From Hyphomicrobiales bacterium (GTDB taxonomy: Bacteria; Pseudomonadota; Alphaproteobacteria; Rhizobiales; Rhizobiaceae): 64,000 bases of DNA. Every line of letters begins with the position of its first letter. Within the stretch, counting starts at the first letter, position 1. The DNA is taken from NCBI GenBank assembly GCA_900489925.1, contig UEHQ01000002.1, positions 248,001 through 312,000 on the forward strand, given 5' to 3'. The notes under the pieces are model-generated. The model made no database searches, was not told the DNA's origin, and saw only the letters and a program-made list of their open reading frames with translations. The position numbers and the translations under genes were made by a program. Below are positions 8,658-18,878 of the stretch, piece after piece.

Positions 8658-10346
8658 TTATGCGGCGTTTTCGACCGCCCATTTTCGAAGAATTTTTGCT
8701 GCGCGTTCTTCGTTGATTTCCACCATTCGGGCCAGCTTGCGTTCCGGGCCTTCCTTGACGCGGCGATTGAAGTTGCCGTCGTCGTCGCCCAGGCTGAGCA
8801 GGTCCTCGGTGCTGTCGAAGCCGAAATCGGATCCGAAGCCTTCCATGAGAGCGCCGCCACCGCCAGCACCGACAGCCGGTGCGAAGTCGGGCAGTTCCAG
8901 GCCGGCGCTTTCGGGCGAGGTATCGCCACCGATCGCCGCGCCGCCGGTCATGCTGCGGACCATCGGACGGAGACCCATCCAGACCACCAGGAAGGCGACC
9001 GCAACGAAGGCAAGCGAATTGATGATGCCAGCGAGGTTTCTGCTCAGCATATCCATGACGCGAACGCCGGAGCCGGTGTCTTCGAGAAGCTGGTTGTCCA
9101 GGAACTCCATCGCCGTGACGGTAACAACGTCACCGCGGGCGGTGTTGATGCCGGCAGACGAGGAAACGATCTTCTGCATCTCCGCGAGATAGGCGTCGAT
9201 CTTTGCCTGGTCGACCGGCTCGCCGACCATCTTGGCGATACGGCCCTTGTTGACGACAACGGCAACCGACAGCTTGTCGACTTTGTAGCTGTTGCGCGTG
9301 GTCGCGGTCGTCTTGCTGTTGATCTCGTAGTTGGTCTGCTCTTCCTTCTTGTCGGACTTGTCCTGCGATTCCGGACCATTGTTGCCGCCGGAATCAGGCG
9401 CCGCCTGAGGAATGTTCTGTTCGACCGTCGTGGCGTTGTCGGACTGCTTCTGCTGCGACTGGGACGCTTCCTTGGTCGTGCGAACCGAGCGTTCCACCTT
9501 CGATTCAGGATCGTAGACCGTCTCCTGGATCTGCTGACTGTCGGTATTCAGGTCCGCCGTGACGCTGGAGCGGAAGTTGTCCATGCCGAGGAACGGCGCA
9601 AGAGCCTTGTCGATGTTGGATTCGACCTCGTCCTGTACGTTCTGGACGATGCTGAGCGAGCGGTTCAACGAACTGTTGCCCGCTTCGTCGCCCGAAGCGA
9701 GCAGCTGGCCGGCGGAATCGAGAATGGTCACGTCGCCGACATCAAGGCCGGGGACGGCCGAGGCGACAAGGTGACGGATGGAGGTTGCGGCGTTGCGGCC
9801 TGTCGAGGCGCTCGCGCGGATCATGACGGAGGCCGTCGGCTTCTGCTCGGCGCGGCGGAAGTTGCCGGTCTCGGGCATGACGATGTGAACGCGCGCTGCA
9901 TTGATGCCTGAGATGGACTGGATCGTGCGGCCAATCTCACCTTCGAGTGCGCGAACGCGGGTGACTTCCTGCATGAACGAGGTCAGGCCCAGCGAGCCGA
10001 CATTGTCAAAAAGCTCATAGCCTGCGTTGGCGCTGTTCGGCAGGCCACGTTCGGCGAGCAGGAGACGTGCCTTTCCGGTCATGCCAGCGGGAACGGTGAT
10101 GCTGGTTCCGTCAGTGCCGACCTGAAAGGCGATGTTTGCTTCGGCGAGAGCGATACTAATCTGGTTGAGATCGGGCGCATCAAGGCCGACATAAAGCGAT
10201 TCTTGCGCGGGTTTATTGACCATGAGCGCCGCGCCGAGCACGAGAGCAATGGAAACGACACCCACACCGGCTAACGCCAACAGGCGATTCCGCCCTAGCG
10301 AACTAAAGTTCTTAATAACCTGAAGTAATTGATTTAACAGATTCAT
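8658..10346 (-). CDS. fliF: FliF, flagellar MS-ring protein
   Basis: 562 aa. FliF forms the membrane MS-ring on which the C-ring and export gate assemble. An N-terminal helix (about 23-45), the ring-building periplasmic domains with the LALAEANIAF and ALEGEIGRTIQSI region, a Gln/Ser/Asn-rich disordered loop (about 290-345), a second membrane helix near 440-460, and a C-terminal FliG-binding tail (ERKLARMVEINEERAAKILRKW) are all visible. It lies 108 bases after cheT, the last gene of the che operon, and ends in a clear terminator. Confidence 0.96.
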   Translation of the reverse strand: MNLLNQLLQVIKNFSSLGRNRLLALAGVGVVSIALVLGAALMVNKPAQESLYVGLDAPDLNQISIALAEANIAFQVGTDGTSITVPAGMTGKARLLLAERGLPNSANAGYELFDNVGSLGLTSFMQEVTRVRALEGEIGRTIQSISGINAARVHIVMPETGNFRRAEQKPTASVMIRASASTGRNAATSIRHLVASAVPGLDVGDVTILDSAGQLLASGDEAGNSSLNRSLSIVQNVQDEVESNIDKALAPFLGMDNFRSSVTADLNTDSQQIQETVYDPESKVERSVRTTKEASQSQQKQSDNATTVEQNIPQAAPDSGGNNGPESQDKSDKKEEQTNYEINSKTTATTRNSYKVDKLSVAVVVNKGRIAKMVGEPVDQAKIDAYLAEMQKIVSSSAGINTARGDVVTVTAMEFLDNQLLEDTGSGVRVMDMLSRNLAGIINSLAFVAVAFLVVWMGLRPMVRSMTGGAAIGGDTSPESAGLELPDFAPAVGAGGGGALMEGFGSDFGFDSTEDLLSLGDDDGNFNRRVKEGPERKLARMVEINEERAAKILRKWAVENAA

Positions 10347-10454
10347 TCTGTTCTCGCACGATCGTCACAGACATAGCAGGCTTATTGCCTCATTCGACAA
10401 TACGAGCCGAAACTTGTGCGAGCGTTTCCTACGAAGGTGCGAGATTGGTGCCGG

Positions 10455-10847
10455 TCAGAAAAAATCGAAGTCGCCGGCGGCCTTGGCGAGCGGCTGCGAA
10501 TGGGCCGGATGTATGCTGCCGCGAAGCGCACGCTGCATTTCACTGAGCTTCACGAGGCTGAGTGCCGTTGCCACGTCAACGGTCCAGTCATGGGAGATTT
10601 CATTGGTGATGTTGTCGATGAATTCGGCCAGACCGCGCGTTTTCTGTACGGCGAGGTCGATCCCCTGCATCACCTTCATGCTTTCGGGCGAGTTCAGAAG
10701 CGCGGCACCGCCGCCCAGTTCGAGAAGCTGGGGCTCGATGCGCTCGATGAGGTAGGCGACGTCATGCAGTTCCGCGACGACACGGGTCAGAATTTCAGGC
10801 AGCGCTTCCACCGGCGACGACGGCTCCACAACGGTAGTCAGGGTCAT
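10455..10847 (-). CDS. cheT: CheT, CheZ-like chemotaxis protein
   Basis: 130 aa, last gene of the che operon, 14 bases after cheD. Position and length match S. meliloti CheT, reported to act in signal termination and adaptation. A long helical region contains GIDLAVQKTRGL, whose DxxxQ (D-L-A-V-Q) matches the catalytic pattern of CheX/CheZ/FliY phosphatases that attack CheY-P. The acidic-aromatic C-terminus GDFDFF resembles a CheY-docking peptide. Phosphatase activity here is inference. Confidence 0.85.
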   Translation of the reverse strand: MTLTTVVEPSSPVEALPEILTRVVAELHDVAYLIERIEPQLLELGGGAALLNSPESMKVMQGIDLAVQKTRGLAEFIDNITNEISHDWTVDVATALSLVKLSEMQRALRGSIHPAHSQPLAKAAGDFDFF

Positions 10848-10861
10848 TCACAATCCTCGCC

Positions 10862-11416
10862 TCAGAAAAATTCAATGCTAGTTTCGACGGGCTTCTGCGG
10901 AGTAACCGGCCGCTGTTCCAGAGCGACAGTCCTCTGCGTTTCCGCGCCAGTCAGGGGGTATTGCCGTGCGCGCCCGGAAACCGGCCAGAATTCAAGCTTG
11001 CGGCCGTGGTCGCCACCGGTGCTCGAACCGACGACGGGGATGCCTTCGTCCTTCAGGAACTGCACGGCGAACTGGGCATTCTGCTCGCCGACATTGGAGA
11101 ATGTCGAGATCGTCTTTGCCCCGCCGAAGATCTTGGCCTCCAGGCGGTCGCGGCGCGCGCCCTGCTTCAAGAGGCCGTTGATCAGCAGTTCCATCAGATG
11201 AACGCCATAGCGGGTGGCATCGCCACCGGTCATGGGCGTATTTCCAGTACCGGGCAGCAGGAAGTGATTCATTCCTCCGATGCCTGCCACAGGATCCCTC
11301 AGACATGCAGCCACGCACGAGCCAAGTATGGTCGTCAAGACCGCGTTCGGATCATTCAGGACCTTCCATTCGCCCTGGATGATGTGAACGCGGCGGGCCG
11401 CAACCTCGACATTCAT
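10862..11416 (-). CDS. cheD: CheD, chemoreceptor glutamine deamidase
   Basis: 184 aa. CheD deamidates receptor glutamines and can interact with CheY/CheC-type proteins. The catalytic Cys lies in [11 protein letters not shown] (C34) and the His in [10 protein letters not shown] (H51), both conserved. The start overlaps the cheY2 stop as ATGA, so translation is coupled. It lies between cheY2 and cheT. Confidence 0.95.
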   Translation of the reverse strand: MNVEVAARRVHIIQGEWKVLNDPNAVLTTILGSCVAACLRDPVAGIGGMNHFLLPGTGNTPMTGGDATRYGVHLMELLINGLLKQGARRDRLEAKIFGGAKTISTFSNVGEQNAQFAVQFLKDEGIPVVGSSTGGDHGRKLEFWPVSGRARQYPLTGAETQRTVALEQRPVTPQKPVETSIEFF

Positions 11417-11802
11417 TTCAATGCTCCAAATACGGCCTCGATAGCCGCCTTCATCTTTTCGATGGTGAACGGCTTGGCGAGAACGTTGTTGGCGCCCAAT
11501 GCCGCAGCCTTCGTCACCAAGGCGCGGTCGCCCTGGGCGGTGAGGATGATGAAGGCAGCCTTCTTAGTCGCCGGATTGCTGCGAACAGCCTGCAGCAGGC
11601 CGAGGCCGTCCATCTTCGGCATGTTGAAGTCCGAGATGACCAGGTGGTGGGGCTGGGCAGCCATGATCTTCATGCCCTGCTCGCCGTCGCCGGCCGAGGT
11701 GATCTGCTTGAAGCCGAGCTGGGTCAGCGCGTCGCTCAGCAGCAACCGGCTCGTTACCTGATCGTCAACGATCAGGACCTTAATTTTCTCTGCAATCGAC
11801 AT
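11413..11802 (-). CDS. cheY2: CheY2, chemotaxis response regulator
   Basis: 129 aa single receiver domain. The acidic pair is D13-D14, the phosphoacceptor D58 is in [11 protein letters not shown], and the lysine is in LAKPF. In S. meliloti CheY2 is the main regulator of flagellar rotation and CheY1 acts as a phosphate sink; assignment here follows the conserved order cheB-cheY2-cheD. The ATG overlaps the cheB TAA by one base (TAATG). Confidence 0.94.
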   Translation of the reverse strand: MSIAEKIKVLIVDDQVTSRLLLSDALTQLGFKQITSAGDGEQGMKIMAAQPHHLVISDFNMPKMDGLGLLQAVRSNPATKKAAFIILTAQGDRALVTKAAALGANNVLAKPFTIEKMKAAIEAVFGALK

Positions 11803-12845
11803 TAGTCAGTTCCTTCCTTTCGGGCGGCAGTCATTTTCAAGATTTCTTCGCCGATGGCGTTCAGCGGCAGCTGATGTTCCACGGCTCCGAGTTCGTAGGC
11901 GACACGCGGCATGCCATACACCACGCAGGTCTTCTCGTTCTGTCCGAGAGTGCGTGCGCCGGCATGGCGCATTTTCAGGAGACCGGCGGCGCCATCACGT
12001 CCCATTCCGGTCAGGATGACACCGACGGCGTTGCGGCCGGCAAGTTCGGCGACCGAATCAAACAGCACGTCGACGGACGGCCGGTGGCCGTTTACCGGAT
12101 CGCGCTCGACCAGCCGGCAGGCTGGTGCAGAGGCGTTCGTGACCTGCAGGTGACGTTCACCGCCGGGTGCCAGGTAGATCTTCCCGATCTCCAGACGAGC
12201 ACCATCGGTCGCTTCCTGCACCACCGGTGCGCAGAGGCGATTGAGCCGCTCGGCAAAGCTCTTGGTGAAGGTCGGCGGCATATGCTGCGTAATGACCGTC
12301 GGCGGGCAATTGGCCGGAAACTTCTGCAGCACTGCTATCAACGCTTCGACCCCGCCGGTGGACGAGCCGATGGCAACGATCTTGCGACCGACACGGAAAT
12401 CGGCGACGGCCGGTGGCGGCGCGGCAGGAGCCGGCTGGGTGTACTGGCGCCGCTGCGAACGCGCGGCCGCCTTCACCTTCTCGGCGAGATCGCCAAAGGG
12501 TCGCGCATCACCGGGCAGTGGCTTGCCGACGCAGTCGAAAGCGCCGATCTCGAGCGCCGCCAGCGAGGCATCGGCACCGCGATGCGTCAGCGTCGAGACC
12601 ATGATGACAGGCATGGGGCGCAGCCGCATGATCTTGTCGAGAAAATCGAGGCCGTTCATGTTGGGCATCTCGATGTCGAGCGTCACGACATCGGGATTGA
12701 GCTTCTTGATCGCCTCGCGTGCCTCGAGCGCATCGCCCGCCTGGCCGATGACGCTGACCTCGGGGTCGGCGCTCAGAACAGCGGTGATCAGCCCCCGCAT
12801 GGTCGCCGAATCGTCGACGACGAGAACTCTGGCCGGCGCGCTCAT
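11802..12845 (-). CDS. cheB: CheB, receptor methylesterase/deamidase
   Basis: 347 aa. An N-terminal receiver with phosphoacceptor D57 ([13 protein letters not shown]) is followed by a Pro/Ala-rich linker (about 137-148) and the CheB esterase domain. The Ser nucleophile is in [10 protein letters not shown] (about 161-162), the His in TQHMPPTF (about 188), and the Asp in [11 protein letters not shown]. The frame opens far upstream into cheR, but the ATG at 12845 overlaps the cheR stop as ATGA and gives the family length. Confidence 0.95.
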   Translation of the reverse strand: MSAPARVLVVDDSATMRGLITAVLSADPEVSVIGQAGDALEAREAIKKLNPDVVTLDIEMPNMNGLDFLDKIMRLRPMPVIMVSTLTHRGADASLAALEIGAFDCVGKPLPGDARPFGDLAEKVKAAARSQRRQYTQPAPAAPPPAVADFRVGRKIVAIGSSTGGVEALIAVLQKFPANCPPTVITQHMPPTFTKSFAERLNRLCAPVVQEATDGARLEIGKIYLAPGGERHLQVTNASAPACRLVERDPVNGHRPSVDVLFDSVAELAGRNAVGVILTGMGRDGAAGLLKMRHAGARTLGQNEKTCVVYGMPRVAYELGAVEHQLPLNAIGEEILKMTAARKEGTD

Positions 12846-13753
12846 GCCTTCCTCCCGACGCCCTTGGTCGTGTAGCGGTAGGTGGTGATGCCGATGTTGT
12901 CGAAGACATTCTTGGCATCGCCGGAGACACGCTCCGAGTGACCGATATACAGATGCCCCCCCTCGGGCAGCAGCTCGGCAAAGCGCGACCAGATCTTCAT
13001 CTGGGTCGGCTCGTCGAAATAGATGACGACGTTGCGGCAGAAGATGACGTCGAACTTGCCCTTGAACGGCCACTGGGCCATCAGGTTCAGCTCGTTATAG
13101 GTAATGAGGCGCTTGACCCGGTCGTCGACCTGGAACTTGCGGCGCCCCTGGACCTCGACTTCGCTGAACCACTGCTTGCGCATCGCGGGCGACACGGTTT
13201 CCAGCGCGTTTTCGTCGTAGGCACCGGCGCGAGCGATGGCCAGGATCTTCGGATCGATGTCGGTCGCCAGGATCTTGAAGTCGTAATCGGCGATGTTCGG
13301 CATCATTGCCAGCACGGTCAGCGCGATCGAATAAGGCTCCTGCCCGTCGGACGAGGCGGCTGACCAGATACGGACGCGGCCGCCCATCTTGGCACGCTGC
13401 AACAACTCCGGCAGAACATGATCACGCAGGTGCTCGAAGTGGTGGTTCTCGCGGAAGAAGCGCGTGAAATTCGTCGTCAGATGCGACAGCATCTCACGGC
13501 GCGGAGCAGCCCCCGCCGGCGACGACACCAGCGCGCAATACTCCCGGAAGCCCGAGAGGCCGAGATTGCGGATGTGCTTCGAAAGACGCGAGTAGACCAG
13601 CGATGCCTTGGTCTCGTTCAGGAAAATCCCCGCATCCGAGTAGATCATCGCGGCGATTTCCGTGAGGTCGCGGCGCGTCAACGGGTATTCGCCGTTCGCC
13701 AGAACCTCATCGGGGTTCCCCTGCCTCATGTCTTTTGCACTCAGGACATTCAT
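12842..13753 (-). CDS. cheR: CheR, receptor methyltransferase
   Basis: 303 aa. CheR methylates receptor glutamates using S-adenosylmethionine. The N-terminal helical domain leads to [10 protein letters not shown] and the SAM-binding motif [18 protein letters not shown]. Further conserved elements are [29 protein letters not shown] and LYIGHSE. Start and stop each overlap a neighbour by ATGA (cheW upstream, cheB downstream). Confidence 0.95.
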   Translation of the reverse strand: MNVLSAKDMRQGNPDEVLANGEYPLTRRDLTEIAAMIYSDAGIFLNETKASLVYSRLSKHIRNLGLSGFREYCALVSSPAGAAPRREMLSHLTTNFTRFFRENHHFEHLRDHVLPELLQRAKMGGRVRIWSAASSDGQEPYSIALTVLAMMPNIADYDFKILATDIDPKILAIARAGAYDENALETVSPAMRKQWFSEVEVQGRRKFQVDDRVKRLITYNELNLMAQWPFKGKFDVIFCRNVVIYFDEPTQMKIWSRFAELLPEGGHLYIGHSERVSGDAKNVFDNIGITTYRYTTKGVGRKA

Positions 13754-14217
13754 GCAGCTTCGCTTTCCGTTTCAGGGAAGATGGCTTCGAGTTCGAGTAG
13801 GCAGATCATCCGCTTGTCGATCGCCAGAACACCGCGAGCGAACTGGCGCTGCAGCTCGGACGCGATCTCCGGAGTCGGCTGGATGCTGTCTTCGGCGATG
13901 GTCAGAATATCGGACACGGCATCGACCAGCAGACCGACGACCTTGCTGTGCACCTGAGCCACGATGATGACGTGGCGCGGGGTGGTCACGGCCGGCTTCA
14001 TGCCGAGACGCGCCGACAGATCGATGATCGGCAACACTGCACCGCGCAGGTTGATGACACCCTTCATGTAGGGGGGCGAGTGCGGCATCGCCGTTGCCGG
14101 CGTCCAGCCGCGAATCTCGCGCACCGACATGACATTCACGCAAAACTCCTGATCCCCGACGCGGAACGCGATCAGCTCGCGATCCCTTTCGTTCAGACTT
14201 TTCACGGCATACGACAT
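13750..14217 (-). CDS. cheW: CheW, chemotaxis coupling protein
   Basis: 155 aa. CheW links receptors to CheA. It is a single CheW domain with the family segments [36 protein letters not shown] and [12 protein letters not shown]. It starts 4 bases after the cheA stop and overlaps cheR by ATGA. Confidence 0.95.
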   Translation of the reverse strand: MSYAVKSLNERDRELIAFRVGDQEFCVNVMSVREIRGWTPATAMPHSPPYMKGVINLRGAVLPIIDLSARLGMKPAVTTPRHVIIVAQVHSKVVGLLVDAVSDILTIAEDSIQPTPEIASELQRQFARGVLAIDKRMICLLELEAIFPETESEAA

Positions 14218-14221
14218 TATC

Positions 14222-16498
14222 TTATCCCACTGCTGCCAACGATACTTCCTGCCTCAATGCCTGCCCGCGGGACGCACCCACGACGGCATCGACGTCAAGA
14301 ATGAGCGCCACTCGCCCATCGCCGAGGATGGTCGCGGCAGCGATACCCGGGACGTGGGTGTAGTTCGCCTCAAGGCTCTTGATGACGACCTGGCGCTGGC
14401 CCTGGATCGCATCGACCATGAGGGCGCGCTGTCCGCCGCCTTCGGATTCGACGAGGAGAGCGACACCTTCGACCGGGTTGGCCTGGGTGGCACGGAAGTT
14501 CAGGATCCGACCGACATCGACCAGCGGGCAGAAGCTGTTTCGGATCGAGATCAGACGATGGCTGGCGCCGAAGGAGTGGATCGCGGACGCTTCCGGCTGG
14601 AGCGTTTCGACGATCGCCGTCAGCGGCACGACCAGGGTCTGGCCGGCAACGGTGACGACCATGCCGTCGAGAACGGCGAGCGTCAGCGGCAGGCTCATTG
14701 TAAAGACAGAGCCCTGCCCCGGCCGCGACGTGATGTTGATACGACCGCCGAGCGCCTGGATCGAGCGCTTGACGACGTCCATGCCAACGCCGCGTCCAGA
14801 AATGTCGGAGATCTTGTCAGCCGTAGAGAAGCCCGGCAGGAAGATCAGGTTGTCGATTTCCTCATCGGTCAGGTTGGCATCGGCCGGGATCAGCTCGTTG
14901 GCGATCGCCTTCTGCTTCACCTTCTCGCGGTTGATACCGGCGCCGTCGTCGGCCAGCTCGATCAGGATGCGACCGGAGCGATGCTTCGCGGTGAGGCGAA
15001 CGGTGCCTTCGGTGTTCTTGCCGTTGGCGGCGCGCTTTTCTGGGGTCTCGATGCCGTGGTCGACGGCATTGCGGATCATGTGGGTCAGCGGCTCGGCAAG
15101 CTTGTCGATAACCGTCTTGTCGACTTCGGTGTTTTCACCTTCCGTGATCAGGCGGATCGACTTGCCCGTCATGTCGGCGATTTCGCGAACGATACGCGAC
15201 ATGCGCTGGAAGACCGGCTTCACCGGCTGCGCGCGGATCGCCATGACCGAGTCCTGGATCTCGCGGGTGAGCTGCTGCAGCTCTTCGAGGCCCATGTTGA
15301 TCGAGGATGTGCCGGTCGTGTCGTTCTCGATGACGCTCTGCGACAGCATCGCCTGGTTGATGACAAGCTCGCCAACAAGGTTGATCAGGCGATCGACGCG
15401 ATCGAGGTCGACACGGATCGTCTGGCCGGCGCTAGCGGCTGCGGCGGCCGCGTTGTTCTGGGCAGCGGCAGCAGCGCTTGCCGCGGTTTCCTTCTTCTCG
15501 ACGCGGGCAGCGGCGGCAGCCATCTGCGCAACGTTCGAGGCAGTTTCAGCGGCAGCGACGGCTGCAGCGGCATCCGCCTTCGGCTCCTCGGCCGGGGCTT
15601 CAGCAGCGCTATCATCGAGGATCGACAGGTCGAAGGGAACCGGGATCATCGGCAGCTCTTCGGCTGCAGAAGCGCCAGCTTCGGCTTCAGCGGCAGCGAC
15701 TTCCAGTTCGCAATCCCATTCGGCAAATTCGAAAACCGAACGGATGGCGTCTTCGCCCTTGTCCGTCGTAAGCGTGATGTTCCAATGGAAGTATGCGGCT
15801 TCCGGATCGATTTCGTCCAGGCCGGGCAGCGCATCGGCATTGCAGTTGACGCGCATTTCGCCAAGACGGCTCAGATCGCGCAGCAGCAAGGTGGCGTCGT
15901 TGCCCTTTGAATAGAGATCCGAGCGCGGCTTGAAGATGATCTTATAAGACGGTGTTTCCGATGCAGATGCTTCCTCGTCGCCGAAATCGTCGAAGGAGAA
16001 AGGAATAGGCTGGAAGCCGCTCTCATCCGTCGGCTTTGCTGCCGGGGCAGCAGCCACCGGTGCGGCGACAGGTGCCGGCTTGGCGGCAGGAGCTTCCGCA
16101 GCAGCAGACGGCAGCTCGCCGTTTGCCAGTGCTTCCAGCTCCTTGACCAGACCACGGCTGCGGCTTTCATCGACGCTGCCGCCATCTCGGGCAGCGTTGG
16201 TGAGATCCGCCAGCACGTCGGCCGACTTCAGCATGACCTTCAGGACATCCTGCGTCGGCTCAAGCTTGTTGGAACGAACGCAATCAAGTGTGGTCTCGAA
16301 GACGTGGGCGAAGGCAACGAGATCGTCCAGACCGAAGGCGCCAGCGCCGCCCTTGATCGAGTGGACGGCACGGAACACCGCGTTGACGGTTTCCGGGTCG
16401 CGATCGCCATCATTCATTTTCAGAAGACCGGATTCCAGTTCAGCGAGCTGCTCCTCGCACTCCTGGAAAAAGATCTCTTTGATTTCGTTCATATCCAT
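14222..16498 (-). CDS. cheA: CheA, chemotaxis histidine kinase
   Basis: 758 aa. Domain order: P1 Hpt with phospho-His H46 in [14 protein letters not shown]; a P2-like response-regulator-binding region around 180-275; a long Ala-rich linker (about 290-365); P3 dimerisation; P4 ATPase with [10 protein letters not shown] and [12 protein letters not shown]5 CheW-like C-terminus from about 625. It is longer than enterobacterial CheA because of two Ala/Glu-rich linkers. It starts 17 bases after cheY1. Confidence 0.96.
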   Translation of the reverse strand: MDMNEIKEIFFQECEEQLAELESGLLKMNDGDRDPETVNAVFRAVHSIKGGAGAFGLDDLVAFAHVFETTLDCVRSNKLEPTQDVLKVMLKSADVLADLTNAARDGGSVDESRSRGLVKELEALANGELPSAAAEAPAAKPAPVAAPVAAAPAAKPTDESGFQPIPFSFDDFGDEEASASETPSYKIIFKPRSDLYSKGNDATLLLRDLSRLGEMRVNCNADALPGLDEIDPEAAYFHWNITLTTDKGEDAIRSVFEFAEWDCELEVAAAEAEAGASAAEELPMIPVPFDLSILDDSAAEAPAEEPKADAAAAVAAAETASNVAQMAAAAARVEKKETAASAAAAAQNNAAAAAASAGQTIRVDLDRVDRLINLVGELVINQAMLSQSVIENDTTGTSSINMGLEELQQLTREIQDSVMAIRAQPVKPVFQRMSRIVREIADMTGKSIRLITEGENTEVDKTVIDKLAEPLTHMIRNAVDHGIETPEKRAANGKNTEGTVRLTAKHRSGRILIELADDGAGINREKVKQKAIANELIPADANLTDEEIDNLIFLPGFSTADKISDISGRGVGMDVVKRSIQALGGRINITSRPGQGSVFTMSLPLTLAVLDGMVVTVAGQTLVVPLTAIVETLQPEASAIHSFGASHRLISIRNSFCPLVDVGRILNFRATQANPVEGVALLVESEGGGQRALMVDAIQGQRQVVIKSLEANYTHVPGIAAATILGDGRVALILDVDAVVGASRGQALRQEVSLAAVG

Positions 16499-16515
16499 AA
16501 GGAAAAATCCTGGGG

Positions 16516-16881
16516 TTAAGCGGTTACGCGCTCAATGGCATCGATCAGCTTGGCAGGGTCGAAAGGCTTGACGATCCAGCCGGTTGCGCCGGCCTGGCGT
16601 GCGCGGTTCTTCTTTTCCGCGTCGCTTTCGGTCGTCAGGACCAGGATCGGGATCGCGCGATACTTGTCGTTGCGGCGAACACCTTCGATGAAGCCGAAAC
16701 CGTCGAGACGCGGCATGTTGATGTCGGTGACGATGACGTCCGGGTTGGATTCTTCCAGAACCTCAAGGCCTTCGATGCCGTCTTCCGCCTGGATCGTCTC
16801 GAAGCCCGCATTGTTGAGGGTCACGAGAAGCATGTTCCGAATCGTCCGTGAGTCATCCACGGTAAGCACTTTCTTCTTCAT
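16516..16881 (-). CDS. cheY1: CheY1, chemotaxis response regulator
   Basis: 121 aa receiver domain with acidic pair D9-D10, phosphoacceptor D53 (VTDINMPRLDG), and K105 (VKPFDP). In S. meliloti CheY1 works as a phosphate sink, helped by CheS. The frame is open to 17226 through cheS, but homology starts at the ATG at 16881, which overlaps the cheS stop (ATGA). Confidence 0.94.
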   Translation of the reverse strand: MKKKVLTVDDSRTIRNMLLVTLNNAGFETIQAEDGIEGLEVLEESNPDVIVTDINMPRLDGFGFIEGVRRNDKYRAIPILVLTTESDAEKKNRARQAGATGWIVKPFDPAKLIDAIERVTA

Positions 16882-17174
16882 TGCCGGATCTCCTTGGCGA
16901 GCAGATGGTGGATGTCGACACCAATCAACTGCATGGTTTTCTGAAACGCGTCCGAAACCTTGGTGAAGGTGAACGCCAGTTTGTCCTGGTCCCAGGTCTT
17001 GGCCGCAGCCATCAGAACCTGTGCGCTGAGCGCGCCGACCCGTTCCACAGCGGAGGCATCGATCGAAACGTCGTTGCCCCGCATCCCCAGAAGCTTGTCG
17101 CGCAGAGCGGTCGCCTCGTTCAGATCGAGGACGGCCGCCAAACTCAGCGCCTTCCCGGTTTTCTTTGCTGCCAT
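16878..17174 (-). CDS. cheS: CheS, STAS-domain chemotaxis protein
   Basis: 98 aa STAS-like protein (LDLNEATALRDKLLGMRGNDVSIDASAVERVGALSAQVLMAA). It occupies the cheS position between icpA and cheY1. In S. meliloti CheS binds CheA and speeds loss of phosphate from CheY1; that role is transferred from the homologue. A typical STAS phosphoacceptor Ser is not evident (A-V-E-R-V-G-A in that loop). Confidence 0.88.
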   Translation of the reverse strand: MAAKKTGKALSLAAVLDLNEATALRDKLLGMRGNDVSIDASAVERVGALSAQVLMAAAKTWDQDKLAFTFTKVSDAFQKTMQLIGVDIHHLLAKEIRQ

Positions 17175-17237
17175 CAGCTTTTCCTTGTTCCCTCGTTTGC
17201 GCCCAGCGAATGTGAGCCGCCGTCATATCTCATAGGG

Positions 17238-18878
17238 TTAGTAAACATTCCGCCCACCTCCGAGGCTCGCCAGAGGCTGACCGAAGCCGAAATCGCTCTC
17301 GTCTTCTTCGACAGGTGCCTGCGCGGGTGCGGCTTGAATGGAGTAGGATGTCGCAAAAGCTGGCGCCGGCCGGCGGTCTTCCTCGGCGTTCCGGCGGGCA
17401 ATGCGAAATTCCCTGATGGTCTGGCCGAGTTCGACGATGACGGTGTGCAGATGATCCGCACCGGCGGCGGACTGCCTGGCGGCTGTCGCGCTCCCGGCGA
17501 CCTGCGCGCCCAGCCCTTTCACGTCGGCGGTCACGGCATCGAGACCCGTCGCGTGCTCGCCTGCCTGGCTTGCGACGGTGGCGATGGCGGCGTTGATTTC
17601 GGTAACCTGGCGGACGATGCTGCCGATCGAATCCTGCGTGCGACCGACCATCTGAACGCCGGCGTCCACCTGCGATTTGGTCGTGCTCACCAATGTCTTG
17701 ATTTCACGCGCGGCGTCGGCCGAGCGCTGAGCAAGCGCGCGGACTTCCTGCGCGACGACGGCGAAGCCACGACCGGAATCGCCGGCGCGCGCCGCCTCGA
17801 TACCGGCGTTGAGGGCAAGCAGGTTCGTCTGGAAAGCGATCTCGTCGATCGCGCCAATGATCTGTCCGATGCGTTCGGCGGACTTTTCGATGTCGGCCAT
17901 CGCCGTGATCGCACGGCCAACGACCTCGCCGCTTTGCTCGGCGGCGGCACGGGTGGCGGCGGCGGTCTGCTCGGCGGCACGGCTTCCTGCTGCCCCGAGG
18001 CGGACACGCTCGGAGAGATCTGCGAGAGCGGTGGCGGAATGCAGCAGCTGTTCGGCCTGATCCGAGGCGTTGCCCGCAAACCGGCGGTTCTCCTCGCCCA
18101 GCGTCTGGACGGAGGTTTCCGCCGTTGCCGTGCGTTCGCCGATGGCAACGAATTCGGACTGCAGAACGTCAAGAGCGCCGTTCAGGGCTTCGCCGATGTC
18201 GCGATGTGCACTCTCCTGCCCGACCGCTGCACGAACCGTCAGATCGCGCGCGGCAAGACCACGGATTACATCGGCAAACATTCGAGCGACTTCAGCCTTG
18301 TCGCTGCTGCGCTGGTCGGCGAGCTGACGCTGCTGTGCGGCGCGCAACGCATTGAAGCGCAGCGACACGGCAATCTCGACATCCACCATGACCAATCGGA
18401 TGATCGCCGTCATCAGCTCGGCGATTTCGCGGGAGCGGCGTTTGGCGCTCGGCAGGAACGGTCGTCCTGCGAGCTCGCTCGCGAGGCCGGCAATGACATG
18501 CTCGAGCACGACACCGTGGCCAGCAACGTGCCAGCGCGGGTCGAGGCCCATCTTGCTTTCGGAATCCGATAGCACCTTGACGCGCTCGGCGTACAAGCTG
18601 TCGAAGCGCGCATCCGTCAAGACATCCCAATGGGATGCCTGCAGATCATGCAGGCGCTCGACCTGTCGTTCGCTTTCGAAGTTGCGGGCGGCATCGGGGA
18701 ACGACTGGAAGCGCTGGAAGAGATCGCGAAGGCCGGACGTCAGGTGTTCCTGGAGCTCTGGCCGGTGGCGTCGGACCATCTCGCACTGGTCGGCATCGAG
18801 GCCGGCAAAACGCAGGCGGTCGCGCAGGCTGCCTGCCTGTGCCCCTCGAGCCTGATCCGATGGCAATTCCTGCCCCAA
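17238..18878 (-). CDS. icpA: IcpA-like soluble chemoreceptor with globin-coupled-sensor N-domain
   Basis: 546 aa, first gene of the che operon. There is no membrane helix. Residues ~20-175 match the globin-coupled-sensor fold (QASHWDVLTDARFDSLYAERV, then KMGLDPRWHVAGHG). Residues ~230-490 are the methyl-accepting signalling domain with the hairpin IGQIIGAIDEIAFQTNLLAL and GRGFAVVAQEVRALAQRS. In HemAT-type sensors the haem-ligating His precedes xRIGLxPxW; here that column is E107, so haem binding is doubtful. The tail ESDFGFG is acidic-aromatic. The name follows S. meliloti IcpA by operon position. Confidence 0.88.
   Translation of the reverse strand: MGQELPSDQARGAQAGSLRDRLRFAGLDADQCEMVRRHRPELQEHLTSGLRDLFQRFQSFPDAARNFESERQVERLHDLQASHWDVLTDARFDSLYAERVKVLSDSESKMGLDPRWHVAGHGVVLEHVIAGLASELAGRPFLPSAKRRSREIAELMTAIIRLVMVDVEIAVSLRFNALRAAQQRQLADQRSSDKAEVARMFADVIRGLAARDLTVRAAVGQESAHRDIGEALNGALDVLQSEFVAIGERTATAETSVQTLGEENRRFAGNASDQAEQLLHSATALADLSERVRLGAAGSRAAEQTAAATRAAAEQSGEVVGRAITAMADIEKSAERIGQIIGAIDEIAFQTNLLALNAGIEAARAGDSGRGFAVVAQEVRALAQRSADAAREIKTLVSTTKSQVDAGVQMVGRTQDSIGSIVRQVTEINAAIATVASQAGEHATGLDAVTADVKGLGAQVAGSATAARQSAAGADHLHTVIVELGQTIREFRIARRNAEEDRRPAPAFATSYSIQAAPAQAPVEEDESDFGFGQPLASLGGGRNVY

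Noticed and set aside
14354..15914. Two long plus-strand open frames opposite cheA
   Set aside because: They are antisense to a complete CheA and arise from GC-rich codon structure and the Ala-rich linkers.
16881..18572. 563-codon plus-strand frame opposite icpA/cheS
   Set aside because: Antisense to clear domains; composition is not protein-like.
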